Counted from the first letter of the stretch, positions 42,789 through 52,658 are shown. The stretch is 64,000 nt of DNA from JAWXBG01 sp044375415 (GCA_044375415.1 JBILMS010000002.1:67288-131287), one strand, 5' to 3'. The notes: a model not told the origin generated them from the letters alone. Program-made: numbers and translations.

Positions 42789-44735
42789 ATGAGCCACCAA
42801 TCGTATTGCCCCAGCCTCTACCGTTACGAGCGTTTTATTACGCGTGAAGTCCAAATCGGAACTCTCACTCTCGGCGGAAAACAACCGATTCGACTTCAAA
42901 GCATGACTACTACCGACACCATGAATACCATGGCAACAGTGGAGCAGAGCATTCGTATGATCGAGGGTGGCTGTGAACTTGTGAGAATTACCGCGCCCTC
43001 CAAAGATGAGGCTGAAAATTTAGGGTTAATAAAAAACGAACTCCGAAAACGCGGTTATACCGCACCACTCGTAGCAGATATCCACTTCACGCCAAATGCC
43101 GCTGAAATAGCGGCAGGAATTGTCGAAAAAGTGAGAGTGAATCCCGGAAATTACGCCGACAAAAAGAAATTCGAAGAACTTTCATATTCCGACGAATCTT
43201 ATGCCGCCGAGTTGGACAGAATACGAAAGCGTTTTACCCCACTCGTTCTCCTTTGCAAACAGCATGGATGTGCCATGCGAATAGGCACCAATCACGGTTC
43301 TCTTTCCGATCGAATTCTCTCTCACTACGGCGACACTCCTTTGGGAATGGTCGAAAGCGCCATGGAATTTGTTAGAATATGTCGTGATCATGATTACCAC
43401 GAGCTCGTGATTTCTATGAAGGCGAGCAATCCGCAAGTAATGGTTCAGGCATATCGACTACTCGTTGCTCGCATGATAGAAGAAGGAATGAATTATCCCC
43501 TTCACCTAGGAGTAACGGAAGCCGGCGACGGACTCGACGGTAGAATAAAATCGGCTGTCGGAATTGGAACTTTACTCGAAGATGGTATTGGCGACACCAT
43601 TCGTGTATCCTTAACCGAGGAACCTGAAGCCGAAATACCTGTGGCCCGACTCCTTGCGGAGCGCTATCAAAACCGATCCCACCGCGAGATTGAACATAAA
43701 GAAATATCTCCGATAGATCCTTTCGAATATCATCGCAGACATACTCAAACGGTTCGCGATTTTGGGGGTAAAAACGTCCCACGCGTTATCGCAGATTTTT
43801 CCAATTTGGAAACGATCACCGCCGCTTCTCTTTTTTCGGCAGGTTACATCTACTCCGTTCCACTCGATAAATGGAACATTCGCGATCAAGCTGCCGACTA
43901 TATATACTGTGGTGATAAAACAGTAGATTTTGAAATTCCCGGAACACTCGGTTTGATTTTCGATTTTGAAACGTGGAAAAAAAATCCATCGCAAACAAGA
44001 TCCTTTCCTCTTCTGAATGCCTCCGAATTTGTGGTTAATCTAAAGCTGAATACCGAACTTGTATTTGTTCAGGTTTCTACAATCGAGCTCACACCCGAAT
44101 TTATTGTTCTGATGCAATTAGCCGAAAATGTGGTGCTCCTGCTCACCACAGATCACGAACATGGAATGGCCGATCAGCGAAACGCGTTTTTCAAACTTAT
44201 TCATCGCACCTGCGAAATTCCGGTAGTAACAAAACGGACCTATAGAGGATTAAACGAAGATCAGTTTATGCTTTACGCACCCACCGATCTGGGTGCCTTG
44301 TTGATTGATGGATTAGGGGATGGAATTTGGATAGATGCAGATACAGCTATTTCTCGTCAGCAAATAACTGAAACCGCTTTTGGAATTTTACAAGCGACAC
44401 GCACTCGCATATCTAAGACCGAATATATTTCTTGCCCAAGTTGTGGACGAACTCTTTTCGATCTTCAAGAAACAACTGCGAAAATTCGTTCTCGAACTTC
44501 TCACCTCAAAGGAGTGAAAATTGGGATCATGGGCTGCATAGTCAATGGCCCCGGAGAAATGGCCGATGCTGATTATGGCTATGTGGGCACAGGCCCCGGG
44601 AAAATTACCCTGTATAAAGAAAAAGAAGTGGTGAAAAGGAACGTTCCTGAAGTGGAAGCAGTAGATGAATTAATTGCTCTCATTCGCGAACACGGCGATT
44701 GGGTTGATCCGGAGGTTGTAGCAACAACGAACTAA
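42789..44735 (+). CDS. ispG: 4-hydroxy-3-methylbut-2-enyl diphosphate synthase, long form
   Basis: A 648-residue GcpE/IspG of the MEP isoprenoid pathway. It converts MEcPP to HMBPP using a [4Fe-4S] cluster. The N-terminal TIM barrel has QPIRLQSMTTTDT, VADIHFTPNAAE and VRVNPGNYADK. An extra domain of about 260 residues (about 285-540) is typical of the large form in Bacteroidota, Chlamydiae and plants. The C-terminal cluster ligands are C549 and C552 in SCPSCGRT, C583 in MGCIVNGPGE, and E590. The stop codon abuts the convergent methyltransferase stop with no bases between. Confidence 0.97.
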   Translation: MSHQSYCPSLYRYERFITREVQIGTLTLGGKQPIRLQSMTTTDTMNTMATVEQSIRMIEGGCELVRITAPSKDEAENLGLIKNELRKRGYTAPLVADIHFTPNAAEIAAGIVEKVRVNPGNYADKKKFEELSYSDESYAAELDRIRKRFTPLVLLCKQHGCAMRIGTNHGSLSDRILSHYGDTPLGMVESAMEFVRICRDHDYHELVISMKASNPQVMVQAYRLLVARMIEEGMNYPLHLGVTEAGDGLDGRIKSAVGIGTLLEDGIGDTIRVSLTEEPEAEIPVARLLAERYQNRSHREIEHKEISPIDPFEYHRRHTQTVRDFGGKNVPRVIADFSNLETITAASLFSAGYIYSVPLDKWNIRDQAADYIYCGDKTVDFEIPGTLGLIFDFETWKKNPSQTRSFPLLNASEFVVNLKLNTELVFVQVSTIELTPEFIVLMQLAENVVLLLTTDHEHGMADQRNAFFKLIHRTCEIPVVTKRTYRGLNEDQFMLYAPTDLGALLIDGLGDGIWIDADTAISRQQITETAFGILQATRTRISKTEYISCPSCGRTLFDLQETTAKIRSRTSHLKGVKIGIMGCIVNGPGEMADADYGYVGTGPGKITLYKEKEVVKRNVPEVEAVDELIALIREHGDWVDPEVVATTN

Positions 44736-45422
44736 TCATACTTTTTTCTTACCAATTCCAACGCAGACATACCGCCAGGAGCGAGGTATAAGAAAATCCA
44801 TTGATGTATCAAGTTTTCCTAAAAATGTACGTTGCTTTTCTGTTCGACCAAAAGCTGCGAAAAATCCAACGGATGCATACGTCAATTCAAACTTAGAATA
44901 CATCTTTTCAAAATCCCTCAGTCGCGTATAACCGGCTTCGTTTCCCCATGGAACAAACAACTTCCTGAGTAATCGATGAAGTCTGCTTGCCATCAGGTTT
45001 TCGGCAAATAATAAATGTCCGCCGGGTTTTAGAGATTGATGTATTTGTTCTAATGCCTTGTCTTGTAAATCGCGACGATTATGTCTGCCAATCATTGTAA
45101 TCACCGATTTTACCATAACAATGTCGAATGCCTCCCGGTAGGGAATGTCGAGTGCATTGATGGACTCATATTTTATGAGTTTTTCTACCCCATTTTTTTG
45201 ATGAAAGCGAGAGGCAATAGCCTCCGGATTTTCGAGATCGCTACATACACACGTATGCCCAAACGTTGCAGCCAGCAAGGATAATCCACCCTCGCGACCT
45301 CCAAGTTCAAGGCACTTCATATCTTCAGAAGTTTCAAGAACGGGTGTCCAATACTTCAGTGCTCTGCTCCAATTCACAGAGTCCCACTGAAAAATGTCGT
45401 GTATGGGAATGTTACTTTTCAT
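44736..45422 (-). CDS. class I SAM-dependent methyltransferase
   Basis: A 228-residue protein. The SAM-binding motif I is CLELGGREGGLSLLAA, followed by an acidic strand-2 end (CVCSDLENPEA) and LKPGGHLLFAENL in motif III. The substrate is not recognised. It starts 3 bp after the SDR gene, and the pair recurs in my reading as a sugar or lipid modification unit, which is inference. It is convergent with ispG. Confidence 0.75.
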   Translation of the reverse strand: MKSNIPIHDIFQWDSVNWSRALKYWTPVLETSEDMKCLELGGREGGLSLLAATFGHTCVCSDLENPEAIASRFHQKNGVEKLIKYESINALDIPYREAFDIVMVKSVITMIGRHNRRDLQDKALEQIHQSLKPGGHLLFAENLMASRLHRLLRKLFVPWGNEAGYTRLRDFEKMYSKFELTYASVGFFAAFGRTEKQRTFLGKLDTSMDFLIPRSWRYVCVGIGKKKV

Positions 45423-45425
45423 TTC

Positions 45426-46244
45426 TCACCAAACAGTCCAACCACCTTCTACCAACATATTGTCGCCGGTTACATAACTCGATGCATCGCTGAGCAAATA
45501 AACCATCGCACTCGCTACTTCGTGATTGTAACTCAATCGTTGCATGGGTGAAAAGTTGGCGAAGTTTTTTTCGAATTGCTCCTCATGATTATTCCAAACT
45601 CCATGCGGGGTTATCATATTCACGCGAACATTTTTAGCGGCCCAATAACTTGCGAGATAACGGGACAGGGCATCAATACCGCCTTTACTGGCACTATAAG
45701 CAGCAGGACAACCCAGAGAAGTGCCTTGGTATAAATTCTGATTCGGAGCTACAACGCTGTATGTGCTCGGTATATTTATGATGCTGCCTTTTCCTTGTTC
45801 GGCCATGTGGGAACCAATCACCTGACACAAGAGAAAGGTTCCTTTTAAATTAATCTCTACAACGGTATCCCAATTTTCTTCGGTCACCTGTTCAAAGGGT
45901 TCAAATTTTAAGTGCGACTTGTTTTGATGCCCGCACACCATTCCATCGATGCGACCGAATTCTTTTAAAACAAAAGATTTTAACTTCTCTACTTCCGATT
46001 TTTTGGAGACATCTATAGCAAAGCCGCGCATTTTTTTTCCATGTCTTTCTTCCAATTCGGCGGCAAATTTTTCAGGATCCGCAAGGGCAATATCTGCACA
46101 CACAACATGCGCTCCAAATTGAGAAGCTGCCTCACAAAAGGCGCGACCAATAAGGCCGCAGGAACCGGATATGACTATAACTTTATCGGTAAGTTCAAAC
46201 TTTTTCCGAAAGTCTATTTGGCTTGGATCTGTTGTACGTAACAT
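45426..46244 (-). CDS. short-chain dehydrogenase/reductase
   Basis: The start at 46244 (MLRTTDPSQIDF) gives 272 residues; an in-frame ATG at 46274 would add ten. A variant Rossmann motif (ISGSCGLIGRAFCEAA) replaces TGxxxGxG. Catalytic Ser lies in IPSTYSVV and Tyr/Lys in AYSASKGGID. The ending DNMLVEGGWTVW is usual for SDRs. Relatives with this N-terminus occur in glycan-biosynthesis clusters, for example for nonulosonic acids, but I cannot fix the substrate. It forms an operon with the methyltransferase. Confidence 0.8.
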   Translation of the reverse strand: MLRTTDPSQIDFRKKFELTDKVIVISGSCGLIGRAFCEAASQFGAHVVCADIALADPEKFAAELEERHGKKMRGFAIDVSKKSEVEKLKSFVLKEFGRIDGMVCGHQNKSHLKFEPFEQVTEENWDTVVEINLKGTFLLCQVIGSHMAEQGKGSIINIPSTYSVVAPNQNLYQGTSLGCPAAYSASKGGIDALSRYLASYWAAKNVRVNMITPHGVWNNHEEQFEKNFANFSPMQRLSYNHEVASAMVYLLSDASSYVTGDNMLVEGGWTVW

Positions 46245-46300
46245 GCTATTAAATTTCGCTCCAATGATACGCACGAATACCGAGGCGGAAAACTATGTCA

Positions 46301-49105
46301 TCAATCCTTCATAAACTTAGTTACCTGAACATCGTCTCCCGAAATAACACGGATGTAGTAAATTCCTGAAGACCAGTATCGACTATCAATGCCCACTAAA
46401 CCGGTAGAGTCCTTTTGTTCAAAAACTTTCTGTCCGGATTCGGTACTTATTTCAATGCTCTCCACGGCTGCGTTCAATCTCAATGAAAATTGGTCGGAAG
46501 CCGGATTGGGGAATACGACAAAAAGCATATTCCTCGGATTTTCGAATACAGTGGTTTCTATATCCACAAAAACATTCAATACTGCCTCACATCCATTTTC
46601 GTCGGTAACGGTCACGGTGTAGTTTCCGGATATCAAGTCTGCAATATCATCCGTCAAAAATCCATTGCTCCATTCGTAGGTGTAATTTCCAAAACCACCG
46701 ACCACGCTTATATCAATACTTCCTAAACTTTGATCTGTTTGATTGATCACTTGTTCGAGAATAACAACAAGCTGCTCCGGCTCGCCCACAATTGCTTCAC
46801 CCGACGTGGTGCATTCGTTCGCGTCAGTCACTACATATGAATAAGAACCTTCTTCTAGATTTTCAATTCCGGCGATTCCTTCTGACCCATTACTCCAGAC
46901 AATTTCGTATGGCTCCACACCTCCAACGATATCAACTAGCACAGAACCATCACTCAAACCAAAACATGTGATCATGTTCGATGTGGATTCCGCGAAGAGC
47001 TCCTCCGGCTGAGTGAGATTCACAGACTCTACATAATCGCAACCGTTGCTGTCTTCCAATTGAACAACAAATTCGCCGGCTCCTGTGGTGTAAACGTTAC
47101 CAAATGTTCCATTATTCCAATTGATTGTGAAATCGCCCGAACCACCTGTAGGTATAGCTGTTACCGTTATTTCATCTCCAAAACATGCGACCTCTGTTCC
47201 AACAAAATCTAAGTTTAGTGCGGGTGGACTATTTATAATATAATCCCCAACAATTACACACCCACCCCCATCCGTAAAGGTGAGTGAATAATTTCCCGGA
47301 CAGAGTTCTTCACGCAATAGCCCCTCTGCTCCATCACTCCAAATAGCATTGTAGGGTTCAATTGCATTTTCAAGTGTGATCTGAATGTTCCCATCGCACT
47401 CGTATGAACAATCTACATCCACTGAATTTGCTAAAACCGTTGGTCCATCGGATGCTTGAACGACTACTCCGATAGATGTACTGCACCCATTGGCATCCGT
47501 AACGAGGTATTGATAGGTCCCCGGAAAGTTAATTACATATTCTCCCACACCTTCATAGGGCGTAGTCCCCCCTTCAGCAAAAATGAGCACTTGCGATTCT
47601 CCTCCCGCACATGGAATTGCGCCGGCCTCGCTTGTTAAAACCAACTCTTCCGGCTGATTTAAAAGAAGGGAAACTTCTGCCTCACATCCATTTGCATCTG
47701 TCAGGGAATAGACCAGCTCCCCATCGGTCTGTTGAAATACACCAACTCCCAAATAAGGCTCGGTTCCACCAATACCATCCACCGTAACTAATGCACTTTC
47801 TCCAAAACAGGTTATACCACTCGTGTTGACTATACCTTCAAAGAATTCAGGTTCATCAACTGTAACACAATACAAAACTGTGTACCCGACAGCGTCTGTT
47901 ATAAAGACATCGTGTATAGCAGCCGATAGACTATCTGCGAATATTCCCGTATCGCCATTGCTCCATTCAATGGTGTACGGTGGTGTTGCACCTGTAATGG
48001 TGACAGTAGATGAACCATCTGTCAAACCATAACACGAAATATTTTGTACCTCTGCCGAAAAGCTAAAATCATCGGGAACATCGATTTCAAAGGTGCCACA
48101 AGAAGAGCAATCATTATTGTCCACAACGCACCAAGAATATATCCCATCCGGCAGTTCAACAGTGTTTCCAACAGCTCCTATACCATCAATAGTGATACTG
48201 TAGGGAGCTGTTCCTCCTAACACATCAAAATCAGCGATACCCGCAAACCCCGGAAACAACGGGTTTTCAACGCTAGTATTTACCACAAGTTCGGCTGGTT
48301 CTGTGAGTGTAAATGATTGCTGAATCGTCGCGCCCAAAAAATCGGTTACAGTTACTGTATATGTTCCTCCATCTAGATTACTTCGGTCTTCAGAAGTAAC
48401 TCCATCGCTCCAAGAAAAAGTGTAGGGGGCAGTTCCGCCCGTGACGGTAAGATTTATTAAACCATTGTTTTGACCAAAACAGCTAGGCGAAGAAAAATTA
48501 TTGGTCTGGGCGAGAGGCAACTGCTCGGGAACCGTGAGATTTGTATTTCCGGATTTATCTCCACTGCTTGTATTATTCCCATTTACTGAATTTCCGGCAG
48601 CGTAGAATCGTACATTACCGGTGCCTGCAGCCGGCGCAGTCCAACGGAAATTGAATTGATTACTTACACTCATGGTAGGTTGCTCTACATAAGTTCGACC
48701 ATTATAAACTCCATTTGTGAGAAGCACTTGCTGAACATTTGTACCGAGATTGCTATAACCCGCAATCGGTACATTCCCCGGCGTAGTCAAACATGTCATT
48801 TGAAATCCATATCCCGCCGGACTTCCGGAGCTGCTACTTACGGTTACGCGCATATCATATTGAGTTCCCGGAACATAAGAAGTCACAATAGTCGAAGTAC
48901 CCAATTGAAATAATTGAATGGTGAGGGTTACCGTTCCAAAACCATTTCCGCTGTTGTGACAATTGGCGCAAAGCTGAGTCTCCTGCGGTGCTCCTGTATT
49001 GCCGACATTATCGTCTTCAGCCCTACCCAACTCACTGGAGGTAAGAACAATGTATAAAAGTGATACAATAAAAAGTAGAGATACAACGCGGTTTTTCTGG
49101 TTCAT
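46301..49105 (-). CDS. T9SS protein with N-terminal CxxCH/Reeler-like domain and SprB repeats
   Basis: ATG 49105 (MNQKNRVVSLLFIVSLLYIVL) is chosen as the signal peptide start, giving 934 residues; an ORF start at 49141 adds 12. The mature N-terminus has a c-type haem motif CANCH inside TQLCANCHNSGNG, then a Reeler/choice-of-anchor-like beta domain (about 55-195). About nine SprB-type repeats (G(T/V).PY...WS.G.....L..G.Y.V.VTD..GC) follow, and then a type A sorting domain (FVVFPNPASDQFSLRL). SprB-repeat proteins include the gliding adhesin SprB. It is flanked by the SDR gene and the divergent kinase. Confidence 0.82.
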   Translation of the reverse strand: MNQKNRVVSLLFIVSLLYIVLTSSELGRAEDDNVGNTGAPQETQLCANCHNSGNGFGTVTLTIQLFQLGTSTIVTSYVPGTQYDMRVTVSSSSGSPAGYGFQMTCLTTPGNVPIAGYSNLGTNVQQVLLTNGVYNGRTYVEQPTMSVSNQFNFRWTAPAAGTGNVRFYAAGNSVNGNNTSSGDKSGNTNLTVPEQLPLAQTNNFSSPSCFGQNNGLINLTVTGGTAPYTFSWSDGVTSEDRSNLDGGTYTVTVTDFLGATIQQSFTLTEPAELVVNTSVENPLFPGFAGIADFDVLGGTAPYSITIDGIGAVGNTVELPDGIYSWCVVDNNDCSSCGTFEIDVPDDFSFSAEVQNISCYGLTDGSSTVTITGATPPYTIEWSNGDTGIFADSLSAAIHDVFITDAVGYTVLYCVTVDEPEFFEGIVNTSGITCFGESALVTVDGIGGTEPYLGVGVFQQTDGELVYSLTDANGCEAEVSLLLNQPEELVLTSEAGAIPCAGGESQVLIFAEGGTTPYEGVGEYVINFPGTYQYLVTDANGCSTSIGVVVQASDGPTVLANSVDVDCSYECDGNIQITLENAIEPYNAIWSDGAEGLLREELCPGNYSLTFTDGGGCVIVGDYIINSPPALNLDFVGTEVACFGDEITVTAIPTGGSGDFTINWNNGTFGNVYTTGAGEFVVQLEDSNGCDYVESVNLTQPEELFAESTSNMITCFGLSDGSVLVDIVGGVEPYEIVWSNGSEGIAGIENLEEGSYSYVVTDANECTTSGEAIVGEPEQLVVILEQVINQTDQSLGSIDISVVGGFGNYTYEWSNGFLTDDIADLISGNYTVTVTDENGCEAVLNVFVDIETTVFENPRNMLFVVFPNPASDQFSLRLNAAVESIEISTESGQKVFEQKDSTGLVGIDSRYWSSGIYYIRVISGDDVQVTKFMKD

Positions 49106-49197
49106 AATGCATGTATAAGGGAGCGAAAAATATTGATACACACAACGATCTTACGACCCGACCGAAAGAAATTGATGTAGGTTAAGAAGACATTTTA

Positions 49198-49210
49198 CAC
49201 TTCTGAAGTG
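49198..49210. promoter_or_regulatory. palindrome in the divergent SprB-protein/kinase region
   Basis: CACTTC-t-GAAGTG, a 13-bp perfect palindrome located between divergent genes (starts at 49105 and 49288). This is a possible operator. A second short hairpin, CCCCG-atattg-CGGGG, follows at 49262-49277. Confidence 0.3.
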
Positions 49211-49287
49211 CAGGGCTAAGGTTCAGTCCATTTCCCGCACGATTCTTGTAAACCCAAATATCCCCGATATTGCGGGGAATTTCGTTT

Positions 49288-50748
49288 ATGGCATTTCTAA
49301 AACTAACACTGCGGACAAGAATACTCTTGTCGATGCTCACCATGGTTGTCCTGTCCTTTCTGGTTACAGGTATCATCGCTATATACGACCACTATGAACA
49401 AAAAGAGAGATACAACGAACAACGTCTCCGCCGAAAAGAAGATTCCGTAAGGGCAAGCATGAATTACTTCCGCGATCAAATGGGCGATTTTATTCAACCG
49501 GAAGTAATGAACATGGTGTTTTCCGATAAGATATGCGAACTATCGGATGTACATAATCTCTTTATCGCAGTCTTTGATCTGCAAGGAAATTATCTCGTCT
49601 CTTCCAGCTCCTTCGAAATGGATTCTCTTCAAATTCCTTATCAAGTGCAATATGAAGCCATGAAAGGATTGACCGAAAAAACGAGGTATGTTATCGATCG
49701 TGAAATAAACAACGAAGATTATACCCTCGCCTATTGGTACTTCTACGATGCAAAAGGAAAACCCATTGCCATCACAAATGTGGTGTATGACAATGCTGAT
49801 GCAGATCCAAAAGATATTGGAGCGTTTTTACTGGAATTAAGCCAGAGTTACATATTACTCTTTCTCTTGGCGGGTGGTGTTGCTTTTCTTCTTTCCCGGT
49901 ATATAACTCGTTCTCTTCAATCCGTGGGTACTCGCATGAAAGGTATCGAACTCGGCGGACAAATAACACCTATTACCTGGGAAGGAAATGATGAAATTGG
50001 AGTACTTGTAAAACAGTACAACGACATGCTAAAAGAACTCGAGCGAAGTGCAAATCTCTTGGCGAAAACCGAAAGAGAAAGTGCTTGGAGAGAGATGGCT
50101 CAACAAGTGGCTCATGAAATTAAGAACCCTCTCACACCCATGAAACTGCGTGTTCAATATTTGCAAAAAGCTTGGGAAGAAAACGCTCCAAATTTCGATG
50201 ATCGATTAAAAGGATTTGTTCAAAGTATGACCGAACAAATTGATACCCTCTCACGCATCGCCAGTGAATTCAGCAACTTTGCGAAGTTACCGAAACCGGA
50301 TCTGAAGGAATTAAACCTAGAAGAACAATGCAATCACGTCGTAGATTTTTACAAGCAACAGGAAAATTGCGAAGTTTCCTATCGGACTTATGGAACGGGT
50401 AATCCCATTCTTATGGCAGACAAAGACCAAGTCATCCGTATGCTCAATAACCTTTTGAACAACGCTCTTCAAGCCATTCCGGAAGGACGGATCGGTCACA
50501 TAGAATTGACATTGCGCAAGGGCAGACAAAATTTGATAATTCGAGTGAAAGACAATGGTACCGGAATTGCTGAAACGCAACGAGCGAAAATTTTCACACC
50601 AAATTTTACCACTAAAAGTACCGGTACGGGACTGGGCCTCGCGATGATCAGAAACATCATGCTACAGAATGGCGGTCGCGTCGGATTTACAAGTCAAGAG
50701 GGTAAAGGCACTTCCTTTTTCCTCATCTTTCCTACACAAAATCAATAG
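49288..50748 (+). CDS. NtrY-like sensor histidine kinase (orphan)
   Basis: ATG 49288 (MAFLKLTLRTRILLSML) gives 486 residues. The track start at a TTG six codons upstream is not needed. Membrane spans are at about 11-33 and 192-213 with an extracytoplasmic sensor domain between. A HAMP-like region follows. The phospho-acceptor is H276 in QVAHEIKNPLTP. The ATPase domain has LLNNALQAIPEG, DNGTGI and GTGLGLAMI. The NPLTP box is characteristic of NtrY-type kinases. No response regulator is adjacent, so the partner is elsewhere. The 3' end overlaps the convergent cyclase gene by 7 bp. Confidence 0.88.
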   Translation: MAFLKLTLRTRILLSMLTMVVLSFLVTGIIAIYDHYEQKERYNEQRLRRKEDSVRASMNYFRDQMGDFIQPEVMNMVFSDKICELSDVHNLFIAVFDLQGNYLVSSSSFEMDSLQIPYQVQYEAMKGLTEKTRYVIDREINNEDYTLAYWYFYDAKGKPIAITNVVYDNADADPKDIGAFLLELSQSYILLFLLAGGVAFLLSRYITRSLQSVGTRMKGIELGGQITPITWEGNDEIGVLVKQYNDMLKELERSANLLAKTERESAWREMAQQVAHEIKNPLTPMKLRVQYLQKAWEENAPNFDDRLKGFVQSMTEQIDTLSRIASEFSNFAKLPKPDLKELNLEEQCNHVVDFYKQQENCEVSYRTYGTGNPILMADKDQVIRMLNNLLNNALQAIPEGRIGHIELTLRKGRQNLIIRVKDNGTGIAETQRAKIFTPNFTTKSTGTGLGLAMIRNIMLQNGGRVGFTSQEGKGTSFFLIFPTQNQ

Positions 50749-51503
50749 ATCGAAAATAGCACCGGCCTCGATGGGGAAGCATCATTCTCGAAAGGTGCAA
50801 ATTGTAAGTTGAGAAAATATTCGCCATCCAAAACTTCATCAGGGATGTACACTAACTCGGTAATACTCTTATGTTTTCGCGGATTCTGCGGGTATTGCCA
50901 AAACGCATGATGGCCCAATAACTCACCACCATCCGACTCGCGATCTACGCTCGGGACGTCCAACAACAAGTGATCGATACCAATTGAGCAAATGTGATCT
51001 ATGGCCTCTTTTGTTACATAAATCGGATTTGTATTCGAATATTCTCGGGTACATTTGGTTGAATCATTAGGGGATGTGCGAATGATTAAAGCCTCCGGAC
51101 CGGAACCTACATGTTCGACAGAAGAGAGATCGATAACGCGATCACCTACTTGACTCCAGCCCTCAGTTCGTTCAACTATTTTTGGTTCAACCGTAAGAAG
51201 CCTCGACATAAAAAAGAACTGCTTAATAGTTTGATTTACCGAAACAAATTCTTCCGAAATATGTCCTACACATTCGGTGTGTGTAATATGTCCGTGTGGA
51301 TTAAAGGTTACGTTATTGAAATTTACCCTCCCGCCCAAACTCACTTTTCCTGTGAAGTGTTCATTTATTACAGGCTTGATCTGCGCCGGTTCTAGGTACC
51401 ATGCCCTCGGACCTGCTCCATCCCCCATAGAAATTGATATATCAATAGGTTTAGAGAGATCTACTTTAATTTTTCTACTCTTATGTGTAATCTCTGCAAT
51501 CAT
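50742..51503 (-). CDS. cyclase family protein (kynurenine-formamidase-like)
   Basis: A 253-residue metal-dependent hydrolase of the cyclase/KynB superfamily. The metal-site segment FNPHGHITHTECVGH matches the family HxxxHxD-type motif in degenerate form, and LLLDVPSVDRE is typical of its C-terminal half. The substrate is not determinable. It begins 1 bp after the hemW stop, which implies an operon, and it overlaps the kinase 3' end. Confidence 0.7.
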   Translation of the reverse strand: MIAEITHKSRKIKVDLSKPIDISISMGDGAGPRAWYLEPAQIKPVINEHFTGKVSLGGRVNFNNVTFNPHGHITHTECVGHISEEFVSVNQTIKQFFFMSRLLTVEPKIVERTEGWSQVGDRVIDLSSVEHVGSGPEALIIRTSPNDSTKCTREYSNTNPIYVTKEAIDHICSIGIDHLLLDVPSVDRESDGGELLGHHAFWQYPQNPRKHKSITELVYIPDEVLDGEYFLNLQFAPFENDASPSRPVLFSIY

Positions 51504-51504
51504 A

Positions 51505-52632
51505 TTATACGATAAAAAAATCGGATGAAATTCGGTCGGCCCATAAAAATCCGCTTTGACTTAGCGTAAAGATATGATCCTTTTGCAAGAGCTTTCCACT
51601 ATCCATCCACAGAGAAATTTTCTCTTCATTTTGTTTTATAAAAGAAACCCCAAAGCGGTCTGAAATTTCATTGAGATCAATTCCTTTCGTTGTTCGAAGA
51701 CCAGTCATTACATATTCATTGTAACGTGTGCGTTCATCCAGTTTTTCCGATTCAAATACGGGTTTACCCACAAATACTCCCTTCATATAAACCGTGTTGT
51801 TCGATACATTCCAGCTCCTCTCCTCTCCATTAAAGGAATGTGCCGACGGCCCGATACCCAAGTACTTTTTGCCTTGCCAATAGGATGTATTGTGTTTCGA
51901 TTCCATTCCCTCACGCGAAAAATTGGAGACCTCGTATTGCTTTAATCCGGCAGCGCCCAAAACATCTAATGCACATAAAAACTGCTCCTCTGCTCTAGCG
52001 CTATCAATTTCCGAAAGTTCGCCACGTTCATACCTCTTTCCAAAAACCGTTTTTTCTTCAATGGTCAAACAATACGAACTGATATGTGGCACATCAAGTG
52101 ATATAGCTTGACAAAGATTTTCTTGCCATGCATGCAAATCAAGTCCGGGAATGGCATAAATCAAATCGATAGTAATGTTCTCAATTCCCGCATCCTGCGC
52201 AGATTTCACGGCTCGTTCCGATTGAGCGGCCCGATGACTTCGATTCATAAATACCAAATCTTGTTCGCGAAAACTCTGAACTCCAATGCTCAGTCGATTA
52301 ATTCCTACCTCTCGAAATAATCGCAATTGTTCCGAACTCAAATCGTCCGGATTTCCTTCCAAAGTTATTTCTGCACTATGCGATACTTCAAAAAGCTCTT
52401 GTATCTTATCAAAGTACTTTTTGAGTTGATCACCTGTCAAAACAGAAGGAGTGCCACCACCGAAATAGATCGTTTCTAGAATTTCTCCGGAAACGTAGTC
52501 GCGACGATTATCCATTTCCTTCAACTGTGCATCTACCATTTCACCCACATATTTCCCCGAAGTGGTGAAGTGAAAATCACAGTAGTGACAAGCCTTTCGG
52601 CAGAATGGAATGTGGAAATAAATGCCCGCCAT
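51505..52632 (-). CDS. hemW: radical SAM family haem chaperone/HemN-like protein
   Basis: MAGIYFHIPF is the usual HemW start, so the ATG at 52632 is preferred over the one at 52641. That gives 375 residues. The radical-SAM cysteines are C11, C15 and C18 in CRKACHYCDF. The signature IYFGGGTPS and the ITLEGNPDDL, RLSIGVQSF segments follow. HemW is a haem-binding protein rather than a coproporphyrinogen oxidase. CRKACHYC lacks the extra cysteine of HemN, which supports HemW. It precedes the cyclase gene. Confidence 0.9.
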   Translation of the reverse strand: MAGIYFHIPFCRKACHYCDFHFTTSGKYVGEMVDAQLKEMDNRRDYVSGEILETIYFGGGTPSVLTGDQLKKYFDKIQELFEVSHSAEITLEGNPDDLSSEQLRLFREVGINRLSIGVQSFREQDLVFMNRSHRAAQSERAVKSAQDAGIENITIDLIYAIPGLDLHAWQENLCQAISLDVPHISSYCLTIEEKTVFGKRYERGELSEIDSARAEEQFLCALDVLGAAGLKQYEVSNFSREGMESKHNTSYWQGKKYLGIGPSAHSFNGEERSWNVSNNTVYMKGVFVGKPVFESEKLDERTRYNEYVMTGLRTTKGIDLNEISDRFGVSFIKQNEEKISLWMDSGKLLQKDHIFTLSQSGFLWADRISSDFFIV

Positions 52633-52639
52633 GGTGGGC

Positions 52640-52658
52640 ACAAAGGTGGTGCCTTTGT
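52640..52658. promoter_or_regulatory. inverted repeat between hemW and biotin carrier genes
   Basis: ACAAAGG-tggtg-CCTTTGT. The arms are seven bases. It lies at the hemW start side of an 84-93-bp divergent gap, so it could be an operator. Evidence is only symmetry and position. Confidence 0.3.

Noticed and set aside
49262..49277. CCCCG-atattg-CGGGG as a riboswitch or terminator before the NtrY-like kinase
   Set aside because: The stem is five bases with no T tract, and it lies only 11 bases before the ATG. It is noted but not called as a functional element.
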